Origin: Hydractinia symbiolongicarpus
Taxonomy: Eukaryota > Cnidaria > Hydrozoa > Anthoathecata > Hydractiniidae
Assembly (NCBI RefSeq): GCF_029227915.1
Contig: NC_079884.1
Coordinates: forward strand, 11,160,001 to 11,224,000
Direction of reading: 5' to 3'
DNA: 64,000 nt
Both the position numbers and the translations under genes were made by a program. Under the pieces are notes generated by a model. The model was given only the letters and a program-made list of their open reading frames with translations. It was not told the origin of the DNA and searched no databases. Below, piece by piece: positions 12,062-40,902 of the stretch; positions within the stretch are counted from its first letter, which is position 1; each line of letters starts with the position of its first letter.

Positions 12062-12535
12062 CAACCTCGTGCCCAGGGCTAAAGTTTTTTTATGTCGGTT
12101 AGCTTTTTTCTGTAAGTTTTCCATTATGCACATACGAAATTGGTTAATATTTCCTCCTATTTATTCTTTCCGCAAACATTCGGCGCATAGAAACTCGTGT
12201 TCTTACATTTTCTCTAGTTCTGTAGTTCTCTTTAGGCTTCATTCTCGCTCGGCCGTTAAACCTTATCATGTACCGACCATCCAGGAATTACTCGATACCA
12301 TAGCGAAAACACAAATCATCTGGGATTTAATTTTATCACCCAATTTCAATGCATCAAAACTTTTTGATATTTAAACACTCAATTTTGGAGAAGGTAACAT
12401 TCCATCAAAACGATTTTGGCGATCAAGCACGGAAGAGAATTACATTAATTGCATACATTAAGAATAAAATATTTCCTTTTTTTTGCGTTTGGAAGAATCC
12501 TCTGAAGTAACCTTTTGTTGCCCTGGGGACGAGGT
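12062..12535. mobile_element. Possible long member of the caacctcgtccccaggg MITE family
   Basis: The left end reads caacctcgtgcccagggct and the right end, on the minus strand, tgacctcgtccccagggcaa. These are the terminal words of the family seen at 36266, 52227 and 55972. The interior of about 430 bp is not a foldback and the flanks show no matching duplication, so the two ends might belong to separate insertions. The open frame at 12039-12374 starts upstream of the left terminal word and runs through it. Confidence 0.4.
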
Positions 12536-13449
12536 CAACTCTTTTTCATAGAATTGAGAAAAGATCTCAAACGGTGAGAAAAACCTTGCTGAATCGAACT
12601 TGTCAAAATCAATTTGATTTTGTATCTTGTTACCGGTAACAAAAGTATTGATTGTAACAAAAAAGGGTTACTACTAGCAACAACAAAAAGGTTGTGCTTG
12701 CGAATATTCTCCGTCCAGCCACTGGATGCAACAATTTTGACACAACACTTTACTCGTGACCAATCACAATACAACAATTTTGCTGAATGTATTTTGCTAT
12801 GATTAATGTTGCACAGATGTGGCGACGCAATAAAATTTTCGGGCAATAGCTAACAAAATTAAATTTTCGGGTTCGAAAATCAATACACCTTTCCCGAGAC
12901 CATGAGTCATACTTTTTTAAACTCATAAAATATGAATACCATAGTTGAATTCAGCATAGTTTGTTTAATTTATGTGTAAAAGTTTAACTTGATACGCCAA
13001 TAGAAAGTGCTATTTTGAGGAGATATATATAATCTTCTTAATGCTCAAATTACCATGTCCCGCCTCGTTTTTAAAACGAGGTTGGACATACCACAAATCT
13101 TTAAATTAGAATAGCAGGTTGTCTAATTGCTGCATTGTTTCGAAATTTTCTTTGTTTATGACATTTTTGATAAGGAATTCAAATCTGTTGTCCGTTTTTC
13201 ATAAAACTTAACAGAAAAAGTTGCGGCACATCAAAAGAATAAGTCTCGGGAAAGGTATATTAAATTCGAAACTCCGATTTTTTAATTTTGGAAAGAAAAA
13301 GACTCCTAAATTTAGATGAAAAGGTACACTAAACCTATCCGACATCACTTTTGTTCATTTTTTGTTGGATGAAGTCGGATGAAAATTTTGTGGACGTTAT
13401 CCGACTTGATTTTTCACTTTTTTAGAAAATTTTGTTTTTTTGTACACAA

Positions 13450-13493
13450 GCAAACCGATCCGACTTTTCATCCGACAAATCGGATCGGTTTGC
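13450..13493. repeat. Palindrome, 14-bp stem
   Basis: gcaaaccgatccga at 13450 is matched by its reverse complement ending at 13493, with a loop of 16 bp. The nearby sequence repeats the word atccgac/gtcggat several times (13340-13480), which suggests a small foldback element of unclear extent. Confidence 0.7.
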
Positions 13494-13740
13494 GTCCACC
13501 TAAAACCACCATAACAAAAAAAACAGTGCGAACAGGGCTAAAATCGGGACAACGGGTCCGAGATTTTGCTATCTGTTTTTTTTTGTATGTTGTACAATCA
13601 CCTCACCTCCACCCACCTGCACAAGGTGACCTTCCTCTTACTTTTTCGTGATTTTTTCGTGATTTTTTTGCTGCCTGCTCTTGCTCTATACCTACTATTC
13701 TTGCTATTTCGCCTTTCAGGGGCTGATTTAGCCGAGAAAG

Positions 13741-13932
13741 TGTGTGGAACACTTTGTGGTGGTGTGGGAACTCTCGAGAGCTAGCTAGGTCAGCTATTAT
13801 ATTCTGTTATCGTGTTTCCCATTCCTTTTTGTTTTATTAGATCTTGTAACTAGCTAGTGTAACTAGCTGTAGTAAGAGAGGAATTAGGAAATAAACAGCT
13901 CTGTGACTAATTATCCTGTTCAATTTCACATA
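13741..13932 (+). mobile_element. Solo-LTR-like sequence
   Basis: The segment starts tgtgtggaacac and ends gttcaatttcaca, so the termini are TG...CA with partly complementary ends. Inside is an AATAAA word in ggaaataaacagctctgtga close to the 3' end, the usual order for an LTR R/U5 region. I see no clean 4-6-bp target duplication, and neither a convincing primer-binding site nor a polypurine tract, so the call is tentative. Confidence 0.35.
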
Positions 13933-16606
13933 CACATGGTACCACTTTTAGAAAAAAACAGAAACGTTTCACTTCAAACACTCACAGCTTATGAATAATT
14001 CGCTCTCTATTTATATGAGAAGCTGGCCACAGGTGAATGCCATGTTTTACCTCAAATCATAATGGTTACCTGAATTATAACTCTTATGTATTTTTTAGTT
14101 ATTTGCTTCATCAGCAAATAAGGCCACCGTCGAAAATATGTTTGTCATTTCTAATTACAAAAGTAAGTCGGTCGGTCGGTCAGATAAGAATTTTTCCCGA
14201 AAAATTACAAAAGTACTATATTTCGCAGTCAAATTTTGTTATTTGTTTTAAACGTACGTCGGCTGAATTTTTAGCCCACGCTTCAAGTTCCATTTTTGAC
14301 AATCAACGTCGTTCCCATGGTTTTTGCTTGTATTGCCGTATAAATGCAAAGCAGGAAAATATAGCACTGAGTAGCACACCGCAGTCCCCTATCGAAATAA
14401 CATTCGGACATAACAACCGTAATTCTGAGGACCGCTAAAAAGGTAAATGGTGGATTTTGTTGCATGTCGAAGATTGTTCCTGGATAGTTTAGTTTATTTT
14501 TTACAAATTTACCGACTCGCTGACTCGACTTTCGCCTTTCAAAGTGAGTCGGTCGGGTGGTGGTAACCAATTATATTTTTTAGGGTGGCCTTACTATAAA
14601 ATCACATAAATGTTTATTTGCGTAAATGTTTGTTTGCATAAATGTTCGTTAGTGTAATCGTTTATTATCCAAGCATTAAATCATCGCTTGTGTAAATATT
14701 AATAAAAAACAACGATTTTTTTTCTTGGATTCTATGCTAGAAGTAATCTCAATATTTTTTGCAACACAAAAAGGTACAGCTATTTTAAGGGGTGGGGGGG
14801 GGATGTTCACAAAGCAGGCTCCATAAGCAGTGAACCCTAAACACTGCACCACTATTAAATGATTAAAATCTTTATCAAGCATTAACTTGTTACTCCGGTT
14901 AATAGTTACCCATTCTTTTTTAGTTGTTGTTGTTAATACTATTTAACTCAATTTTTCTCTGCTTCTGGCTTCAAAGAATTAAAGGTGAATTTTATCTTTT
15001 TTGAAGGGAAAAAATGAGAATATTTTTTCTTTTCAGCTTTTAAATAATGGTTGGATAAATCTTTTCTTCTTCTTTTTATTTAATCAGAAACAACTCTAAG
15101 GATTACTACATGTCAAGGTGAAAATAAAAATAAAAATTCATGAGCAAAGAACTTCACAATCAATGTAGTCTTTTTGTAACCTTAAAAATAAATATAACAG
15201 AGGAGGATGTTACAACAGGTGTACAGGACATGTTTTTTCGTAACAAAAGTATAATAAAAAACATACACAAAATCTATTTAACCAGAATGTTTTTTTCTTC
15301 AGTCAATATACTATTTTGAAATATTATATATATAATCAAAATTATCATAACAGAGGAGGGTGTTACGACAAACATATGGGATATGTTTATCTATTTTGTG
15401 CATGCAGCAATTTATTGTGTCAGGGTTATGAATGCCTTATCATTAGGATTTAAAAAATAATTTGGGTTCAAAAATACAAGCTAATGAAATTATGATGTCA
15501 TTTTTTGCTCTATGAAGTAAACAGAACAGGTCAAATAAATGTTATTTTTCATATTCAGTCAAAACAATATGAATAACAAATAAAATATTGATGTGGTTGA
15601 TTAACTAAACATATAAAGTTTTAATAAGAAATAATGTATGTAATGTAATATTGTAATGTATAGAAAATGTGATTTTTATATATGATTATGTTGATAATGC
15701 TGTAGTTTCAATTGAAGTTAGCTTAGAAATTGAGTCTATTTGATGCAATATATAAAAAATCATCATTGTGAAAAATTTAAGTTGTTTTGGATTATTGAAT
15801 CTTTAAAAATATTAACACTTATCTGTTCAGTCATAGTCATTGAATAATATAGATATTATCATGTCATGAACAAGCGAGATTACTCTCAGCTATATTTGAC
15901 AACTACAGCTATTATTGACGGGTAATGATGGTAATCATTAGTTGAGGAGATAATTAGAGGATCAAAATCAACCAATCAGATCACAGCAATTAAAGTAAAT
16001 AACTTTTTCACCGACCCAGATGGAAGCAATAGATTGACTAAAATTTTTTCCTTTTTCTAAAATATTGAATCTATTTGATGTTATAGTGAAAAAATCATTA
16101 ACATGAAAAATTTTAAAGGATTATATAGTTTCTTTCTTTACTGCCTAGTAAAATGTTACATGAGTTTTCTAAGAAACTGGTTTTGAAAGCAGTCTCATTG
16201 TTGCTTAAGAAATCATTCATTTAAGTATGGAATGGTTATAAGTTTAAGTATGGAATGGTTATAAGTCTCATGTTTTGTGTTTTATGCTACATGTGTGCTA
16301 ATCTCCTCTTTTTTACTTTTTGCTAAGCTTTTTTATACTTCTTTTGTTTTTTGATAATCTTCTTTGTTATCATGATTCTGTTGAAGGTAGAAATGTCATT
16401 TTTGGGTCTTTTTTGTTTTGCTTCCTATCATTCGGGCTGACAATATTTTTTGAATGTTTCTTTAGTTTTTAAGGATTTTAAGCTTCTTATTTATTTATCT
16501 ATTTTTTAAATAAAGCATGTATACTACGGTAATTAATTTGCTGTTTTTGACTTTTAATAATGAGCAGTAAATAGTATATTTTATGATTTTAAGAATATTT
16601 TATTTA
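13933..16606. other. Intergenic, AT-rich, short tandem repeats
   Basis: No exon could be supported. Visible structure: a 17-bp-type tandem of ataaatgtttgtttgc near 14605-14655; a diverged pair of blocks sharing taacagaggagg at about 15184-15270 and 15341-15400; and a 20-bp tandem duplication (aagtatggaatggttataag) at about 16222-16265. The open frames around 14037-14570 run on both strands over the same bases and match no family. Confidence 0.6.
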
Positions 16607-16739
16607 TCTATATTATAATGCCCGTATACGTCTGTCTGTCTGTCAAAAATGGTAGCTTAGCTGCGCAAAAGCGAGAAGCACGCAATGCGGTATAAAAGGG
16701 ACGGGCGAACCCATGGATTTTCCACAGGCTAACGACTAG
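16607..16739 (+). mobile_element. Non-autonomous Helitron, 133 bp, upstream of the ORP8-like start
   Basis: Begins TCTATATTATAATGCCCG and ends with a hairpin (ccatggattttccacagg) followed by ctaacgaCTAG. It sits between A (16606) and T (16740). A 5' TC, a 3' subterminal hairpin, CTRR at the end and insertion between A and T are the defining Helitron hallmarks. The inner part shares gtatacgtctgtctgtc and ggacgggcgaaccc with the other copies in this window. It lies about 100 bp before the ATG of the ORP8-like gene. Confidence 0.85.
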
Positions 16740-16837
16740 TATTTATTATTTTTCTACACTTATATGTGTTCATTATTTATGAATTATAAAATATGCACAT
16801 CTTTTGTATTTAGAATAGTATACACTAACACAAGAAG

Positions 16838-32694
<15,857 letters not shown>

Positions 32695-34034
32695 CGTAAC
32701 TCTCCATCGTGGAGAGAGAATAATATTTAGGATCGTTTATGTGCTAGTTTCGTTTGTAGGGTGGTAATTTTTCTTAATTTTTGCAGTTACATATTTTTTT
32801 TGTCTACGTTATTCTTTATTAAAATCTCATAAACTTTTATCAGCATAAAAAATAAACATAAATTCAAGATGGTGGACAAACGTGGGTCATCCTCGAGTTT
32901 ATGTTACTCAAAATGAACCGACTTCTTGTTCCCGTTTACATAGCCATCGACAACAAGTCAACGCCGGCCGTTAAACGTACACAACTTGAGTTTAACGTTT
33001 TGTTAAAGTTATAAAGATATTGTAATTCGGGTCTATGCACCATAATGAGAGTTACATATGCTTGTTCTTACTCTCGCAATAACGCAACATCGTACTCTGT
33101 AAACATTTATTACAGATTGTAGCTGGAGTATAACATTTTTACCTGACACCAAAGCACATATATATATACCATATGAGCATATATAATATATACAAGGTGG
33201 AGGTGTATGTAGGTATTAGACTATATATTCTTACTATATTATCGGCACTAGGTTGAGTAAGGTTGTGTGCCACACCCAAGTTGTTAACATAAGCACAAGT
33301 CATTTTTCATCAATATCTTTAGCCTAATATAACGGTCTTATTTTACCACCGGCCGTCTGCACGCTGGTCAAACTGTGATAACATCGCTTTCCAAGTTTTA
33401 TTTCAGTAAAAGTATAAAAAGATATAGTTTTTCTCACAGGTGTTTTGTAAAAATAATTTTGTTCCCATTTAATTTTTCGCCTATTAAAATAAGAATTATA
33501 ATGTAAACTTGAAAGTATTCTGTATTACATATTTAGAATTTGTATTGTAGATAATATAAAGAAAGTGTTTTAACTAACTGTTGTGTGCGACAGTTCTAAC
33601 AGTGAACTGGCAACAACTCGAACTTCACGAGGGAGCAAGGAAATGGAGTTTTGTTTCGGCGCCGCGTAGGAGGGTCTTTAGGATGCGGTCCTTATGGATT
33701 TTACTCAAATATACATCAGTACAATAAATTTACTTATTTTTTAATTCGCTTTGCTCAACCGAAAATAACCTTAATTATTTTTTAAACTCCATGTGGGACA
33801 AGAATAACGCGGTACTAGTGGTGTAGTAGTTATGTAACGACCATACACGTGATATGGTATCCGTTATTTGTAGATTTTGTTTATTACTCTGACTGTAAGA
33901 ATAGAAATATATCGACGTTACAACGCATTAAACAAAAGCACATCGAGAACATCATCAGAACATGGTAGTTATACGTACCTTTTAGACACTACTGGAATTT
34001 AATATTATTTTTTAATTAGTAAAAATTTTAATTA
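32695..34034. other. Intergenic after ORP8-like gene
   Basis: Holds the probable 3'UTR with AATAAA at 32851-32856, then AT-rich sequence with an atatata stretch near 33160-33200. No gene was recognised. Confidence 0.55.
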
Positions 34035-34165
34035 CTAGTCGTTAGCCCGTGGAAAATCCACGGGTTCGCCCGTCCTTTTTATACCGCATTGCGTGCTTCT
34101 TGCTATTGCGCAGCTAAGCTACCATTTTGCGTGACAGACAACGTATACGGGTATTATAATATAGA
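34035..34165 (-). mobile_element. Non-autonomous Helitron, 131 bp
   Basis: On the minus strand it starts TCTATATTATAATACCCG and ends with hairpin cccgtggattttccacggg, then ctaacgaCTAG. Flanking bases are A and T on the element strand (t34166, a34034 on the plus strand). The whole length is similar to the copy at 16607-16739. Confidence 0.88.
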
Positions 34166-36265
34166 TTGTTGTCACGGCCAATCGTGTTTGCAGGACACGC
34201 CTATCAGCACAGATAGCAGAATATTTTCGATATTTTTTAATATAAGTTCGCGAGTTATACGACAGATGAAAGTTTTTTATCTGTGAGAGTATGACTACAC
34301 ACAAAAACATGATAAGAGCTAACAAAAAAAATATACTAATAAGGTATTATCCAGATAGGAGGAGGGACCTTCGACTTAAAGTAGTTTCGACTGATGGCTT
34401 CTATAGACTTGTATATCATCATCCAGCATGGCTCAGTAAAGTAATAAGATTTGTTTGACTATATGCCGTAAATATTTAATTTAACTCCCGAAGACTTTTT
34501 GTTAGAAATGATTTTGAGGGCGTTGGCTTAATTAGAACAAAAAGGGGGCTTGATATCGGAGGAAACATTTAAGAGGGAAACTTTTTCCTCAATGTTTAAG
34601 TTTTTAAAATAAGGTGTATTGTTGTCAGTCAGTGGCTAATTTATACCCAACTCTAATGAATCCATCACGGGTGCTTACTTTAAGATAGGTCCTTATTCGA
34701 AGATAAGTACTTGTTTATTCGAAGATAGGTGCCTATCAGAGTGGGGCTTAACTGAAGGGGAAGGTGGAGGACTTAATCGAATGCTTACTGGGGAGAAAAT
34801 CAAGACACGCTTATTGAACCAATACAATTATATTTTTCACAACCATAACTTAAATATCGCTTTTCTCATCTAACTTTTTTTAATAAATTACTTTGTATAT
34901 GTTCTTCTTATTTTACATTGTAATAATATCCTGCGTGTGGTTTGTTTACATTTCGGTAAATCTGTATCGAGATAATTTTTAACCGGTGTTCTTTTTCTTT
35001 ACCGTACTTTTACGACACATATCGAAAGAACAATTTAATCTGATCTCTTGACATTTTGAACTCTTTTGGATGGAATGAGAACAAGTCCGAAAGCAGGAAC
35101 CACTGTTACTGTTTAGGCAAGTCGTTTTCTTTTTTGTTTCTTCTAAAAGAAAAGGAAAATACACTTAACCAGATTTTCTAACTTTATCGATAATGGGAGA
35201 ATTTTTTTGGCGAAAACGTTGCCGGGAAATTTGGTCCCATCATCCCAAAAAAAGTATGGTGTAGCTACATTTGTCTATTGTGCATAAGTGTATATTAAAA
35301 ATTTAGGAGTTAAAGGAGTTATTTTTCTTCCTAGCGATATCGATAACTCATAGGGCTGCATCGCTTTCTCAAATAGTCTCATGATCCACGCTAAAAAAGA
35401 GAGTGGAAGTTCACTGAATGTTGTGACGAAAATAGGCCAATATGGTGTCTTGTTATCACTGTTCGTTAAAAAAAATTTGCCTGGAATTCAAAAGTGTAAA
35501 TTTTCACATGGTTGACTATCCAGGAGATCAAGCATTTGTTTTCTTAGCAGTAAATCTGAATAGTTAAGATGGAAAAAATTATGCTGCGTTTTTTGATTTG
35601 TTAATTCTATTGTTCTTTGCTCACGTGGTCAATATCAGGAAATCCTTTGCTTTAGGCGAAAATGGCTTCACTCAACTGAACAAATATAATTAATTCTTGT
35701 AATAATCAAGAGGGTACGATATGACCACGCCCGCTTTGTGCTTATTGGTTGTCTATAATTCGGGTTTTGCTGTGAGGTGGATTCAAATTTTAGAGATTTT
35801 CTCCGACATTTTTTTACATCTAAGCTTTCGTTTGAGAGAAACTGAATTAGATATTCTCAAAAGCTTAGTTAACTAGGCTAATGGTTGACTTTTCAGCTGT
35901 CTCTCTTGTTATTTTGACTGTGTCATGTCTGAAAAAGACACGGTATTCAGCAAAATTGTGACGACATCAAAACGACGACGTCGTAGAAAAAGTTTAAACA
36001 AGGTACCTGTCGTTGTATTTGAACGAGATTGTCCCATAATAATATAATAGTTTCCTCGACAATGAAAATGATCGTTTTGTCCACCGTAGATATGTTCATG
36101 CAGAGTTTGTGAGTACGGAACTAGTGTGTTGTGACCCTAGAAAAAACAAATTTGATTGGCTAAAGAATAGGCACCACTATTACTTGTTTCCGTTTAACTT
36201 ATAAAATTCTTCCTTGTTTTTAATCCAATGGAAAAGATGAGGTGTCGGACAAAAGTGAACCAATA
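34166..36265. other. Intergenic, one dispersed repeat
   Basis: No exon was recognised. About 35555-35890 is a diverged copy of sequence at about 41550-41870: both contain gaatagttaag, then ttctattgt...cacgtggtc, then a block with tttgctctgaca/tttctccgaca and gaaagaaactgaatt-like words in the same order. It is a dispersed repeat of unknown class. Confidence 0.5.
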
Positions 36266-36349
36266 CAACCTCGTTTACAGGGATTTTTGTCTCTCGTCGG
36301 CGCTGCCCCAGGGTTAGTAAAGATGCAAGATGCCCTGGGGACGAGGTTG
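36266..36349. mobile_element. MITE of the caacctcgtccccaggg family, 84 bp, 9-bp TSD
   Basis: The element starts caacctcgtttacaggga and ends gccctggggacgaggttg, with inverted termini. It is flanked by exact copies of gaaccaata at 36257-36265 and 36350-36358. A 9-bp duplication defines the element ends precisely and points to a transposase class with 9-bp staggered cuts (Mutator-like, among others). It is too short to code. Confidence 0.85.
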
Positions 36350-39324
36350 GAACCAATAAGCAATTATCATAAATCACGATTAAAAAAATTCAAGAAATAA
36401 ACAGATGAAAATACAACAGTATGGTTCATCTGTTATGTGGTAAATGTTTTCGGACGTAAGCGAAAACTGAAAGCTTCATATCACCAAACGACTTTCAAAA
36501 TAAGTTGCTGACAAGTTAAATTTTTACTCAGACATCCTCGTTTCCAGAACATCTTGTATTTCTCTTATCTTTCAAGAGTCAATGAGAATGATGTTGATAC
36601 TTTTGTGTTAAGAAATATCACTGTTGGAAAAATGGTGCACAATTTTGTTCCGCTTGTATTTGAACTGCGTGATTTGACGCAAAGTAATGTTTTCTTTTTC
36701 AATAGGTATTCTTTCTCGAGAATCATGACGTCTTTCACTATTTTTGCGTCTGCATGTGAGGTCTAATTTCTTCTCTTGTCAACAATTAAAACGTCGCAAA
36801 ATACAAGCGTTCTGGAAATTGCGCAAAGTCAAAACTCACACAAAATTACTTAGGAATAAAAAAACGAATTTACACCAATGAGAAAGTGAAAAACATGGAT
36901 TAGGAACAAATTTGCTATATATCTTACCATAATTGTACTCATTAACTTTGACCATAATTTTTCATTTTTGATCACATTATTCGCTTCATTTTGTTTCGTT
37001 TTTTCCATCGTCGTAGCAAAGCAGACATGACTTTTCTCGCAAAACATTACGCGATAGAACACCAAATTCTAAAAAAAAGTGAATTTTCTATCTGAATTGA
37101 ATAAATTCTTAAGAATCCCGCGAGTCTGGCGATAAATTTGGTAAAAATTTGTTATTCGCGAAATAAATTGAGAGTGTCGTTGAGTTTCTTATGTGAACTT
37201 CGCGAAATTAATTATTGTAAGATAGTTGGACTCTTGTTAACTGCGAATATTAGCTCTTAAAAAAACATTTTCAGAAGATTCCTTGCAACCGAAAATTAGA
37301 CTTTTGCGAAAATTAGGTCACTTAAGGTAGGTTTTTTCTGACCATATTTGGGAATTTATTGGTACTACTCTCCGGACCACCAGAAATTACATAAAAAAAT
37401 GGCAGTCAATATATTTTATGAGTAGTAGAAATTCAATTTTTATATTTCAGCTAGTGAATTAATGTGAAAAGACATTTTGGCAAAAAGAAATTTAGGTGCT
37501 CATATTGCTGGACGTTGAAAAATTTTATACTATGTCAACTTATTTGACACTCACTCTTCTATCTTAGCGCGCAAAATGGATTTATCACGTTATAATTGAA
37601 CGATCTACACCTTAATCTTAAAAGTGTCACTTTCAACAATGAATGCGAAACTATGAATGTTATACCTTCGTGTATGCTCTTAAGGTATCTAGAACAACAT
37701 AGCTTGTTGAGCGGATACATTCAACATATTGATCTTAAAACACGGCCCAGCATATTCTGTGTTGTTATATTGCGGTGTCAACTACTTCTTGTCACGTTTG
37801 TTTTGTAAAGTGTGAACACACCTAAACGGCTAAACAAGAGCAACTCCGCCCCTTTTGTGAAGAAATTGTTATGTCAACTTAAAGTTGTCAACAGAAAATA
37901 GATTTACCTTCAAGCACCTCGCCACAATGAGGAGGAGCTTAGTAGAATTATACGCACACACGTATGTTAAGAAATATGAGACCCAAGCTCTAGCTAGCTT
38001 TATATGCACTTGAAGAATGTGCGCATTCACCATAAAGGCCGAGGGCTGGCATCTCGCCCTACTCCCCGAAAATTTGATCAATAGTTTTCTTCTTTTGCGC
38101 TATCAGTTGTTAGGCTTTTTTTAGTTTTTGACGTAGAGAAATTTTTCAGAAGCTTAAATATATTTACATCTATGCGCACATTTATTTATTCATTTGTATT
38201 AAAAAGCTATTTTTATTCAGTTTTTGCATCTTATTGTCTCGTCTGGTTTAGCCTCACCCCCTCCCCATCCTCACGTTCGTGTACCTATGAGTCCTCTCGA
38301 TTAAGCTACAGTACATATTACACCACTTAAATAAACTTTCTTTATGTTCAATTGCTTATTTCCTGTTCCTGGATTTCTGTATGTCAATATTAAATCGTCC
38401 ATGCAAGGATATACTTCAAAGTGAAAGCGCCACCACAAGCATATACTTTATATTAACATTGACAAGAGATAATATGGTCGCGTATATGTACAAACTGTGC
38501 ACAGGAAACAAGGCAAAAAGACTTCGGCACCGTAGTTTTGACATGTAATCAAACAATCAAATAATGAAATGATTGTGTGATGTTAAAAACCTTAGAAATG
38601 TGATCGGTTAAAGTTTTTCGTTGTACAAAACATCTTTTTGACACGATAGTCATCAAAATATATGACGACGTTTAGACGCTTGAGTGTAACGTTCACACTC
38701 TGCAATATTATGATGTACTGTGAACTGTTATCACTCCACTCATTGTTACAATATAAAAGATTGTTCGCATTCTTTTCCACAATGCCAATATTTTCAGGAT
38801 TCCTGGTAACAGACGCTTGCATAAACCGCTGTTTCCTCTCCTCTTCTTTTTTCTTTAACTAAAAATTGCGAAAATGCAACCTTGTCGGATTTTTCAATTA
38901 AAGCATGCTATAAAGTTTTTGTATAAAATTTGAAACAGGGAATAAAGATAAAATATCGTACATGAAGAAGACAACTAAATTTTATTCCCACACAACTAAC
39001 TTTGCTATATACGGAGGAAAAAAAGTAGTTCATAGTTTCTAGAAAATTTTTAAGCAAGCAAAAACACAAATAATAAATGTATATAAGGAAATATATTCCC
39101 ATACTTTCAATGGTTGTACAAAAGAGGCCCGATATAACACCCTGCACTGCGTTTTCATCATGTACACTTTTTGTGGACCTTCTTTAGGTCCATGTGTCCC
39201 AGTTTTCTGTATGCCCTATGTTTTGGTTATTATTCCGCCATGTTTAAAAAACTCCGATTATCAAAGAAATTGTACAGAATCAACCCGCGTATGAAAGTTT
39301 TACAATAATGCTAACATTCCCTGG
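36350..39324. other. Intergenic, no gene recognised
   Basis: AT-rich. Open frames of 65-80 codons on both strands overlap one another and show no domain, splice context or composition shift. A tcctcgtttccagaacatct word at 36536 resembles one end of the caacctcgtccccaggg family, without a matching second end. A TTTATT word near 38978 could serve as poly(A) signal for the minus-strand peptide gene to the right. Confidence 0.5.
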
Positions 39325-39863
39325 TTACACTACATCGCTGCTTGCGTAGCAGTAACAAAAAGATTTCCCTTCTACAGCGTGCCTGCGCGATTGACCCTGG
39401 AAAACCTGAAATAAAACTTGAAATAAAAGAGTATTTTTAATAGTGATAGAAGTGCAGCTGTTATGAAACAACTTGATGTAAATAAAGAGTCAAACAGAAA
39501 AACAAAACAAAAAAAAATATGGAGCATGTTACACATAACACTTAATACAGTTACTTTACAACTACACGTATTGAAGAACAAAGAGCATATATCGTAAGGT
39601 TTTCCCTATTTCTACAACAGTTACACACCAATGACAGACTTTATTGCGAACCAATCTTAAATCATGCAGAAAATGAGTTGACACAACAACAGTTTTTTTC
39701 TTACCGATTTTATATCAAATGTGGCTTTAATCTTTTTTATATCTCTTTTTCCCTTAACTAAATCCAATCCAGTGACAATGCAGTTTGACAAGGGACTCGA
39801 CTGGACGTGTATATAAGCAGAAACATTTATTAGTAAAACAACAAGCGAATAAATAACATCCAT
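39325..39863 (-). CDS. Candidate small secreted peptide, two exons
   Basis: Exon 1 runs 39863 down to 39705 (53 codons, ending at a tcg/gtaag donor) and exon 2 runs 39405 down to 39325, after the acceptor tttatttcag. The join is phase 0 and gives 79 residues. The N-terminus MDVIYSLVVLLINVSA looks like a signal peptide, with possible cleavage after VSA or VQS. The mature part has three Cys (one early, two in FCYCYA) and basic sites (GKR, SRR) that could be processed. On the minus strand a tatataaa box (39927-39920) lies about 57 bp before the ATG, a reasonable core promoter. I recognise no family. The evidence is signal peptide, TATA and splice consensus only, without homology; other acceptors or further exons are possible. 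Confidence 0.4.
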
Positions 39864-39919
39864 ATTGCGTCTGTACGTTTCTGTTTCTTTTTGCCTTGTG
39901 GTGCGTTGCTTCAGTTGAA

Positions 39920-39927
39920 TTTATATA
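39920..39927 (-). promoter_or_regulatory. TATA box of the candidate peptide gene
   Basis: Minus-strand reading tatataaa. A start site about 30 bp downstream would leave a 5'UTR of about 30 nt before the ATG at 39863. Confidence 0.35.
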
Positions 39928-40151
39928 CCAAGTGCGTCTGTAGTTGACGAATCAACTGTTTATCCCTCTTATGAATGAGTATTTTAAATAAATATGTTTG
40001 ACAGTCGATAGAAATATCTATTGTTCGCCGTGTCACTTTTAATCAAGAGTACAGACTTATATGATATGACAGACACTAATAAAAATTCAGAGCTGTTGGT
40101 AGCTAACAGTTATTTTTATCAAAATGCCAGTGAAAATACCATGTGAAGTTT

Positions 40152-40300
40152 GACATCCTAGTCCCCAGATCTTTTTATGTCTTTGCATCTGACCTCTCAG
40201 GGCATGTTACATTTTTGATTAAGCCGACAGCGGTGAAAGTTATTAACTATTAGTCGCTCTGTGATGACAAACTGGGAGTCGAGAGACCTGGGGACAGGAA
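40152..40300. mobile_element. Degenerate element resembling the caacctcgtccccaggg MITE family
   Basis: The left end reads cctagtccccagatct and the right end, on the minus strand, cctgtccccaggtctc, about 150 bp apart. The word cagggcatgtta inside recalls the family interior. No duplication was found at the flanks. Confidence 0.4.
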
Positions 40301-40902
40301 TGTTATACATCAGGTTGTAAACCTTTCGATGCATAAACTAAGAAAACCCTCGGTCCGAGGTTGCAATATTAAAGAATTTAGAAAATGCTACTTTGAAAGA
40401 TATCAAATTGTTATGCTGATATTTCTAACCTGTTTTTGTTGTGTGGTTTGGAAATATCAAGGCATTGTTTTGGCGACTGTTTCTCTCTCAATATCACTCA
40501 AAAATTTGTTGTTTTTAGAGATCATCGTAAAAATATCTCATTACGCTAAAGTGAAATCTGTGTGCACTTCTTGTCTTGACTCGATGTCACAGTTAGTTAT
40601 CACGCCTTAAGCAGCTTTCACTGTCTAAACAATTACTAGTCGTCACGCACTCGCGACAGAGCTCTTGTTAAAATCCTCCCCTTTACGTCCGAAACTACAT
40701 TATGTCCAGGATAACCAAATGCAAATTAAAAGTTTTATGAAGAGGAAAAAAACAGCCTAGATTATCAGGTTGAATTGCCAATAAACTAAAAGATTTCCAA
40801 GGAATCGCATTCGTATCTAATATTTTTTTCATTCCTCCCTCCCATTAAAACAAGCATGACAAATATAAAGAGCTACTTAACACAAAGTTTACAGATTTCT
40901 TA

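Noticed and set aside
12039-12374. 111-codon open frame
   Set aside because: It reads through the terminal word of a MITE-like element and matches no family; codon use is not coding-like.
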